A DNA stretch of 35,781 bases from Chloroflexota bacterium (GTDB lineage: Bacteria > Chloroflexota > UBA11872), in contig JAPPNP010000060.1 of NCBI GenBank assembly GCA_028873795.1, positions 1 to 35,781 of the forward strand, read 5' to 3'. The notes under the pieces are model-generated. The model searched no databases, was not told where the DNA came from, and saw nothing but the letters and a program-made list of their open reading frames with translations. Made by a program: the position numbers and the translations under genes. Of this stretch, positions 30,619-35,781 are shown piece after piece; within the stretch, counting starts at the first letter, position 1; the number at the start of each line of letters is the position of its first letter.

Positions 30619-32250
30619 TCAGCCAGCCGCGCGCCGCAGCTTGCCGGCGATTCGCCCGGTGAGCTCATCGAGTTCGGGGATGCGCATGAGGCGCGCCGCG
30701 CCCACATAGACCACCAGCGCCGTCGCCAGGTAGGCCGCCAGCCACCCGGCGGCCGACCAGCCGTCGCCTGCCGGCCAGGTTGCGTGCTGGAACGCCCAAA
30801 TCGCTGCCCCCATCAGCGCCGTCGCCAGCGCGATGTCCAGCACCCAGCGCGCGTCGTCGTCGCGAACCAGCACGCCGCCGCGGCGCCGCAGGATGGCGAC
30901 CAGGATCACCGCCTCGACCAGCACGCCGATCGACAGCCCCAGGGCGATTCCGGGATTCCCCAGGACCAGCGAGAAGGCCCACGACAGCACCATGTGCAGC
31001 GCCAGCGAGCCGGCGCCCACGGCCACCGGCGTGCGCGTGTCGTGCATGGCGAAGAATCCCCGCACCAGCACTTCGACCGCCGCGTGACCCGCCAGTCCCA
31101 CGGCATAGAGCCGCAGCGCGTTGGCCGTCAGCTCGGTGGCGCGGGCGTCGAACGCGTGCCGCTCGAAGGCCACCGTCACGATCGGCTCCGCCAGCACGGC
31201 CAGCACCACCGCCGCCGGAACGCTTAGAAACAGGACCAGCCGACCCACGCCGCGCACGCGGCGAGCGAAGGCGGCGCGCTCGCCGCCGATCCAGCGGTGC
31301 GCCAGATCCGGCAGGGCCGCTTCTCCCAGCGCCATGCCGAACACGCCCAACGGCAGCAGCATGAGCAGAAAGGCGTTGTTGAGCACCGCCACCGCCGACG
31401 GTCCCTGCAGCGACGCCAGTATGTTGATGTAGATCAGGCTGGCCTGCAGCACCGCCACCCCGAGCATGCGGGGCACCATCAGGCGAATGACTTTGCGCAC
31501 GTCGGGGTCCGCCCACGCCGCCCCCGGATGCCAGTCGGTAACCGCGAGCCGGCCCGACTTGCCGTCGCTTGCGCGGAGGATCGACGGCAGCCCGGGAACC
31601 TGCACCAGCAAGTGCAGGCCCGTCCCGATCAACGTGCCCCATACCAGGCCCGTGAGGCCGAAGACCCGCGCCAGCCCGAGTGCGCCCGCGATGATCCCCA
31701 GGTTGTAGAGCAGCGGGCTGAGCGCCGGCAGGGCGAATCTGCGCTCGGCCTGCAGCGCCGCCTTGGCCACGGCGCTGACGGCGAGCACCACCGGCGAGAT
31801 CATCAACCAGCGCGCCGCGTCGGTCGCCAGCCCCACGGTGTCCTCTGGGAATCCCGGCGCAATGGCCCGCATCAGCGGCTCGGCCAGCAGGGCGCCGGCG
31901 CCCGCGGCCACCGCGGTGGCTCCGGCCACCAGGCCGCCGATGCGCCCCACGAATCGCGCCAACGCCTGGCGATCGCCCCGCGCTTTCACCTCGGCGTATA
32001 CGGGAATCACGGCCGAAAGCAGCGCGCCGCCGGCCAGCAGCATGAAGATCGTGTCGGGAATGCGGAAGGCCGCAAACCACGCGTCAGCTTCCGGTCCCAC
32101 GCCAAACTCGGCATTGATCGCCGCCTGGCGCACGAACCCCAGCACCCGGCTCACAAGGATCGAAGCGACCACAATCGCCGCCGCCCGCCCCACGCCGGCG
32201 CCCAGCGCGTCCCCCCGCGGCTGGGGATCCCGCCCCCGCTGGTCTACCAC
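30619..32250 (-). CDS. murJ: lipid II flippase MurJ
   Basis: A membrane protein of about 543 residues in the MOP superfamily that moves lipid II across the membrane for peptidoglycan synthesis. Fourteen hydrophobic segments can be counted. The MurJ opening SRVLGFVRQAAINAEFG, the ADAWFAAFRIPDTIFMLLAGGALLSA segment and the ALPDLA block (MALGEAALPDLAH) are typical. The start is uncertain: GTG at 32250 or GTG at 32193 (524 residues, closer to the usual length of about 510-530). Neither has a clear Shine-Dalgarno site. The open frame runs on to 32823, but that part translates repeats. It is the first gene of a run continuing into lepA. Confidence 0.88.
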   Translation of the reverse strand: MVDQRGRDPQPRGDALGAGVGRAAAIVVASILVSRVLGFVRQAAINAEFGVGPEADAWFAAFRIPDTIFMLLAGGALLSAVIPVYAEVKARGDRQALARFVGRIGGLVAGATAVAAGAGALLAEPLMRAIAPGFPEDTVGLATDAARWLMISPVVLAVSAVAKAALQAERRFALPALSPLLYNLGIIAGALGLARVFGLTGLVWGTLIGTGLHLLVQVPGLPSILRASDGKSGRLAVTDWHPGAAWADPDVRKVIRLMVPRMLGVAVLQASLIYINILASLQGPSAVAVLNNAFLLMLLPLGVFGMALGEAALPDLAHRWIGGERAAFARRVRGVGRLVLFLSVPAAVVLAVLAEPIVTVAFERHAFDARATELTANALRLYAVGLAGHAAVEVLVRGFFAMHDTRTPVAVGAGSLALHMVLSWAFSLVLGNPGIALGLSIGVLVEAVILVAILRRRGGVLVRDDDARWVLDIALATALMGAAIWAFQHATWPAGDGWSAAGWLAAYLATALVVYVGAARLMRIPELDELTGRIAGKLRRAAG

Positions 32251-32275
32251 GGAGAGAGCGGAGACCGGGTCTGGT

Positions 32276-32340
32276 CCCCTCTCCCTGCAAGGGAGAGGGC
32301 TAGAGCCTGCCCCGTACCTGAAACGGGGGAGAGGGTCATC
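32276..32340 (+). repeat. family C hairpin followed by an inner-hairpin module
   Basis: Arms CCCTCTCCCT (32277-32286) and AGGGAGAGGG (32290-32299). The module GAGCCTGCCCCGTACCTG and onward, to 32326, follows directly, and then GAGAGGG resumes. The module's own stem is CCCCGT/ACGGGG. Here the module sits outside family A. Confidence 0.8.
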
Positions 32341-32430
32341 CGGCGCACGGGCACGGAGAGTCGACCGGTCGCGTAACGTCCTCCGAACGCGGGAATCTGG
32401 GCTCTGACCGAAAGCGATCCGCCACTTTCG

Positions 32431-32458
32431 GTCATTCCGGCGAAAGCCGGAATCCAGG
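32431..32458 (+). repeat. family A palindromic repeat, empty form
   Basis: ATTCCGGCGAAAGCCGGAAT with GTC left flank and CCAGG right flank. Forward orientation. Confidence 0.85.
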
Positions 32459-32550
32459 ATCGGTCGCAAGCAGAGCTGCAGCCCCTCACTATCCCGTCGT
32501 ACGGAGACCTTGGTGTAACTGGTCGCGTGAAGCCAGGAGGCCAAGTCCGG

Positions 32551-32590
32551 TCCCCTCTCCCTTGATGGGAGAGGGTTAGGGTGAGGGGGA
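32551..32590 (+). repeat. family C hairpin repeat
   Basis: Arms CCCTCTCCC (32553-32561) and GGGAGAGGG (32567-32575), loop TTGAT, tail TTAGGGTGAGGGGG. It is the best match to the family pattern in the window. Confidence 0.85.
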
Positions 32591-32683
32591 CCCAAGGCAT
32601 GGGCGGGCGCCGATGTCGAGCAGTGCAAGGGCCTTCGAACGCGGGTGTCCACGCGATTGCCGACCTGGAAGTGCGACCCTCCG

Positions 32684-32733
32684 TCATTCCCGCGAAGAGC
32701 CTGCCCTGTACTCGATACGGGGCGGGAATCCAC
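32684..32733 (+). repeat. family A repeat, filled form
   Basis: Left arm ATTCCCGC, module at 32697-32720 (stem CCCTGTA/TACGGGG), right arm GCGGGAAT. Confidence 0.85.
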
Positions 32734-32763
32734 TCTTCGTCCAACCTCGAACTGAAACCTTCC

Positions 32764-32815
32764 GTCATTCCAGCGAAAAGCCTGCCCCGTACTTGATACG
32801 GGGCCGGAATCCAGT
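32764..32815 (+). repeat. family A repeat, filled form
   Basis: Left arm ATTCCAGC, module at 32778-32801 (stem CCCCGTA/TACGGGG), right arm GCCGGAAT. It lies 30 nt after the previous filled copy, in the same orientation. Confidence 0.85.
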
Positions 32816-32850
32816 CCGGCCAAACGTCCACAGGCGCTGGGCCATCACTG

Positions 32851-32875
32851 TAGGGGCGGGTCTCAGACCCGCCCG
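32851..32875 (+). repeat. family D palindrome
   Basis: TAGG then GGGCGGGTCT, C, AGACCCGCCC: identical core to the copy at 6489. Confidence 0.85.
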
Positions 32876-33000
32876 TTCGGGGGCTTGCAGAAGTCTCCGA
32901 ACACGCGAATCCCATCCCAAGGAAAACACCTCGCAAGCCCCCGCCCGTCGCTACTATGACCCCACCACCCCCTGCACGATGCAAGGCCCCGGCCCGCCGC

Positions 33001-34299
33001 ATGTCATTCACCCCGGACGACCTCGAGTTCGTCTTCCTGTCCTTCGAGGGACCCGACCAACCCTACGCCCAGGCCGGCGGGCTCGGCGTCCGCGTCACCC
33101 AGCTCACTCGCACGCTCGCCAGGCACGGATTCCAGACCCATCTGATCTTCGTGGGCGACCCCGCGCTGCCCGGTACGGAAACGCGCGAGGACGGAAACCT
33201 CCATCTGCATCGCTGGTGCCAGTGGATCAGCGCCTCGCACCCGGAGGGCGCCTACGCCGACGAGATCGCCAAGGTTCATGACTACCAGGATTCGGTTCCG
33301 GCCTTTGTCACGCAAGCCATTGTCGAGCCGGCCCAGGCCGCCGGGCGCCGCGTGGCGGTCATCGCCGAGGAGTGGCACACCGCCGACGCCCTGTCGCGCC
33401 TGAGCGACTCGCTGCACTTCCTGGGCATTCGCGAGGCGGCCGTCCTGTTGTGGAATGCCAACAACGACATGTCGTTCAACCGCATCAACTGGAATCGCCT
33501 GGGATACGTGGCGCAGTTCACGGCAGTATCACGCTTCGTCAAGACCCAGATGTGGTCGCACGGCGTCAACCCGCTGGTGATTCCCAACGGCATCCCCTCG
33601 GAGCTCATCGAGCCCGTCGACGCCGGCGCGATCGACGCCGTTCGCGAAGCCGTCGGTCCTGGCCCCTGGTTCTTCAAGCTCGGACGAATGGATCCGGACA
33701 AGGGCTGGCTGGCCGCCGTCGAGGCCGTGCATCGCCTGCGGGAACGCGGCGTGCCGGCACGCCTGGTGATGAAAGGTGGGCAGTTGGAGGATCACGGCGC
33801 CGAGGTCTACGGCCACATGGCCTGGCGCGGCCTCCAGGCGGCCGGCGTGTACAGCGACGACCGCTCGGTTACCGGCATCGCGCAGGCCCTCGGCGGCGCC
33901 GACCCCGAATCCGCCGTGCTCAACGTCGAATTCTTCCTGCCCGACGACCTGCTGCCGGTGCTCTACGCCGCCGCCGACGGCGTGCTCGCCAACAGCGGCT
34001 ACGAGCCGTTCGGCCTGGTCGGCCTCGAGGCGATGGCCGCCGGGGGCGTCGCCTATGTCGGGTCAACCGGCGAGGACTACGCCATTCCCATGCGCAACAG
34101 TGTCGTTCTCGACGATGTCGGCAGCCCGGACGAGATCGTGCAGGTGGCGCAATTGCTGATCGACGATCCCGACCTCACCGGGAACATCCGCGCCTGTGCC
34201 CGCGAAACAGCCCAACTGCACACCTGGGACGCGCTGCTGCCCCTGCTGCTGAGCAAGTTGGAGCTTGCCGGGCGGCGCCAGGGGCTGCGCGGGCTGTAG
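33001..34299 (+). CDS. glycosyltransferase, GT4/GT5-like (glycogen-synthase-like)
   Basis: A 432-residue two-domain GT-B transferase that uses a nucleotide sugar to extend a glycan. The N-terminal acceptor loop AQAGGLGVRVTQL (23-35) is like the KxGGL-type loop of starch and glycogen synthases. The donor-side EX7E pair is Glu335 and Glu343 in YEPFGLVGLEAMAAGG. WFFKLGRMDPDKGW (223-236) is the usual start of the second domain, and VIPNGIPSE (193-201) is also standard. Sugar and acceptor cannot be read. The ATG at 33001 opens the recognisable chain (an earlier ATG at 32956 is less likely). It is 45 nt before the GH57 gene and probably co-transcribed. Confidence 0.86.
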   Translation: MSFTPDDLEFVFLSFEGPDQPYAQAGGLGVRVTQLTRTLARHGFQTHLIFVGDPALPGTETREDGNLHLHRWCQWISASHPEGAYADEIAKVHDYQDSVPAFVTQAIVEPAQAAGRRVAVIAEEWHTADALSRLSDSLHFLGIREAAVLLWNANNDMSFNRINWNRLGYVAQFTAVSRFVKTQMWSHGVNPLVIPNGIPSELIEPVDAGAIDAVREAVGPGPWFFKLGRMDPDKGWLAAVEAVHRLRERGVPARLVMKGGQLEDHGAEVYGHMAWRGLQAAGVYSDDRSVTGIAQALGGADPESAVLNVEFFLPDDLLPVLYAAADGVLANSGYEPFGLVGLEAMAAGGVAYVGSTGEDYAIPMRNSVVLDDVGSPDEIVQVAQLLIDDPDLTGNIRACARETAQLHTWDALLPLLLSKLELAGRRQGLRGL

Positions 34300-34329
34300 C
34301 ATCGGACGGGCCGAATTCGACATCGGCCC

Positions 34330-34334
34330 GGGAG
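34330..34334 (+). promoter_or_regulatory. Shine-Dalgarno site that supports the CTG start of the GH57 gene
   Basis: GGGAG ten bases before the CTG at 34345. An in-frame TGA at 34336-34338 rules out any start further upstream. Confidence 0.5.
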
Positions 34335-34344
34335 TTGACGACCC

Positions 34345-35547
34345 CTGGCCGAGCAACTGGTCATCTACACGGTCCTGCACCAGCCGCGCCGCGTGCGCCT
34401 GCCGGCGGTGGATCTGCCGCGGGGCGCGCCCGCCGCCGAGCTGGCGCGCCTCATGTTCGACCACGACCTCAACCGGCACTACTTCCAAAAGGTCGCGCGC
34501 TGGTGCTATCGCCCGGCGCTGCCGCTCTGGCGGCGGCTGCTGGACGAGGGCCTGACGCTGGCGTTGGGCGTGCCGCTCTCCACCGTAAAGCAGTTCGAGA
34601 CCTGGGCGCCGGACCTGCTGGAGGAGATGCAGGGTCTCGTGGCCCATCCTCGCGCCGAGCTCGTGGCGGTCGAACCGTTTCACGCCATGACCATGCTTAT
34701 CGACCTGCCGACGTTCGTGACCCAGATGGAGCTGGCCCGGGCGGGCGCGGCCAAGCGATTCGGCGTCGAGCCGGCCGTGGCGGATACCACCGAGATGCTC
34801 ATGTCCGCCGACATCTATCGCGCCCTGCAAGCCGCCGGATACCAGGGCACCTTCATCGACGGCCGCGGCTGGGTCATGCAATGGCGCGAGTCCACCCACC
34901 GGTACAACGTCGACGGCGGCTCGCTCACGATCCTGCCGCGGCACTTTCCCCTCAGCGACGACGTGGGCTACCGCTTCTCGAACCAGAGTTGGGATCGCTG
35001 GCCGCTCATGGCCGATACCTACGCCCGGTGGGTCCGCGACGCGCCGGGTGAGTTCGTGCTGCTCGCCTGGGACTTCGAGACCTTCGGCGAGCATCACAAT
35101 CGCGACACCGGCATCTTCGAGTTCCTCAAGGCCTTGCCGGGCGCGCTCGCCGAACGCGGCGTCACCTGCGTCACGCCCAGCGAGATCCTGCAAGCGCCCG
35201 ACCAGGACGTGCACGACCTGCCGCTCACGCCGTTCCCGGCCACCTGGGCCGGCGAGCACGGCGGCCTCGAGTTCTTTCTCGGCAACCACGCCCAGCAGGC
35301 CATCTACCGCCTCATGTGCGTGGCTTACGGCGAGGCGCGGATGTCCGACGACCCGGAGCTGGTCGAGCTCGCCCACTGGCTCATGCAATCCGACAACCTG
35401 CACTGGCTGCAATGGGTCGGCCGCACCGGCGCCGAGGCCGACGTCTCCGCCTATTTCACCCCGCAAGAGTGGATGTGGATGGGCACCGAGCGCCTGCTCT
35501 GGGAGCACCAACGCGTCTACGTCAACTTCCTGGATGCCATTGCCTAG
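34345..35547 (+). CDS. GH57 glycoside hydrolase, alpha-amylase-like, probable CTG start
   Basis: A 400-residue family 57 enzyme that should cut or transfer alpha-glucosidic bonds. The first conserved region LVIYTVLHQPRRVRLPA carries His12-Gln13-Pro14. The nucleophile is Glu150 in VADTTEMLMS, and the general acid is Asp243 in LLAWDFETFGEHH, the arrangement of the archaeal MJ1611-type amylase group. The first GTG in frame (34393) falls after HQP and would delete it. Between the TGA at 34336 and that GTG there is no ATG, GTG or TTG; a CTG at 34345 with GGGAG ten bases upstream is the best start. It pairs with the glycosyltransferase, so an alpha-glucan or glucosyl compound is a likely substrate. 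Confidence 0.85.
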   Translation: MAEQLVIYTVLHQPRRVRLPAVDLPRGAPAAELARLMFDHDLNRHYFQKVARWCYRPALPLWRRLLDEGLTLALGVPLSTVKQFETWAPDLLEEMQGLVAHPRAELVAVEPFHAMTMLIDLPTFVTQMELARAGAAKRFGVEPAVADTTEMLMSADIYRALQAAGYQGTFIDGRGWVMQWRESTHRYNVDGGSLTILPRHFPLSDDVGYRFSNQSWDRWPLMADTYARWVRDAPGEFVLLAWDFETFGEHHNRDTGIFEFLKALPGALAERGVTCVTPSEILQAPDQDVHDLPLTPFPATWAGEHGGLEFFLGNHAQQAIYRLMCVAYGEARMSDDPELVELAHWLMQSDNLHWLQWVGRTGAEADVSAYFTPQEWMWMGTERLLWEHQRVYVNFLDAIA

Positions 35548-35570
35548 CCAGTCTTCAAGCAGCGAACGGG

Positions 35571-35594
35571 TAGGGGCGGTTCGCGAACCGCCCC
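35571..35594 (+). repeat. family D-like palindrome
   Basis: GGGGCGGTTC, GC, GAACCGCCCC after TA. Perfect 10-nt arms that differ from the other family D copies while keeping the TAGGGGCGG start. It lies about 25 nt past the GH57 stop. Confidence 0.8.
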
Positions 35595-35600
35595 CCTCCG

Positions 35601-35650
35601 TCATTCCGGCGAAGAGCCTGCCCCGTACTCGATACAGGACCGGAGTCCAG
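35601..35650 (+). repeat. family A repeat, filled form, decayed
   Basis: Left arm ATTCCGGC, module at 35614-35637 with a damaged stem (CCCCGTA/TACAGGA), right arm ACCGGAGT. Confidence 0.75.
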
Positions 35651-35684
35651 TCCGATCAGACCTGCGAGCGCTGGATATTTCGTG

Positions 35685-35713
35685 TAGGGGCGGGTCTCCG
35701 ACCCCCCCCCGCC
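35685..35713 (+). repeat. family D palindrome, decayed
   Basis: TAGGGGCGGGTCTCCGACCC followed by a run of C, so the right arm is broken. It ends near the window edge. Confidence 0.65.
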
Positions 35714-35781
35714 GTAATTACGAGCCCAGGCAGGAATACAAAGATCCAAGAAGCCGCCAGACGCCACTGGCAGCCAGCCGC

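Larger units (their letters stand above)
32251..33000. other. 750-nt gap packed with repeats
   Basis: Holds two family C hairpins (the first followed by an inner module), one empty and two filled family A copies and one family D palindrome. It separates the divergent murJ and glycosyltransferase genes, so both promoters should be here. A TATGAC near 32954 is the only -10-like box I noticed before the glycosyltransferase. No gene is supported. Confidence 0.6.

Noticed and set aside
2371-32590. Family C hairpins as factor-independent terminators
   Set aside because: They have good stems and often lie near gene ends, but no T-tract follows on either strand, and some copies lie in gaps upstream of genes.
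32251-32823. N-terminal extension of MurJ by about 190 residues
   Set aside because: It translates three repeat families (phrases such as DSGPVSSTGQA) and is not like any MurJ N-terminus.
34063-35604. 513-codon minus-strand frame opposite the GT and GH57 genes
   Set aside because: The plus-strand genes have catalytic motifs of known families; the antisense frame has none.
1541-35713. CRISPR array or insertion sequence as the source of the repeats
   Set aside because: Repeats are scattered singly between genes with no regular spacing, no cas gene and no transposase gene in the window.
1-35781. tRNA, rRNA or other structured RNA genes
   Set aside because: I looked through the gaps for acceptor stem and T-loop patterns and found none that I could support.

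Overview
The window is a high-GC stretch (I estimate well above 65% GC) of bacterial chromosome, almost fully coding, with about thirty genes. There are no rRNA, tRNA, CRISPR or transposase genes that I can see. The gene content is a bacterial housekeeping set: a SUF operon of the SufU type with a Rieske protein, class II fructose bisphosphatase, and a nusA-infB-rbfA-truB-ribF cluster. Together with dense families of short palindromic intergenic repeats, this suits an environmental bacterium of the Chloroflexota type. That placement is inference from general impression only; no marker here settles it.

Layout. 1-4.4 kb: an MFS exporter (-), a siroheme-type precorrin-2 dehydrogenase (+), an orphan ATP-grasp-like protein (-) and a small cupin (+). 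4.4-6.7 kb: repeats and a 590-residue glycosidase-like TIM-barrel protein (-). 6.7-13.4 kb: a minus-strand run sufC-sufB-sufD-Rieske-sufS-sufU followed by glpX, covering Fe-S cluster assembly and then a gluconeogenic phosphatase. 13.9-16.5 kb: a lysine 2,3-aminomutase and a second MFS transporter (+). 16.5-21.2 kb: two membrane-anchored proteins of unknown function, a homocysteine S-methyltransferase-type enzyme and a gamma-glutamyltransferase. 21.7-32.3 kb: a long minus-strand run, in transcription order murJ, lepA, nusA, ylxR, infB, rbfA, truB, ribF, a thioredoxin-fold protein and a Crp/Fnr regulator, joining cell-wall lipid export, transcription and translation factors, RNA modification and flavin synthesis. 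33.0-35.5 kb: a glycosyltransferase and a GH57 glycoside hydrolase, side by side, probably acting on an alpha-glucan.

Three things stand out. (1) The gaps between genes carry at least four families of short palindromes (called A to D here). Families A, C and D all point the same way along the strand regardless of gene direction. Family A also exists in a 'filled' form, in which a second 24-nt hairpin module sits inside the outer palindrome; one filled and one empty copy share matching flanks on both sides. (2) Two genes (ylxR and the GH57 gene), and possibly a third (ATP-grasp), have conserved N-terminal sequence lying upstream of any ATG, GTG or TTG. In each, a CTG is the only plausible start after the preceding in-frame stop. 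(3) Possible structured leaders precede sufC and nusA. I did not find a clearly new multi-gene defence or mobile system in the window.
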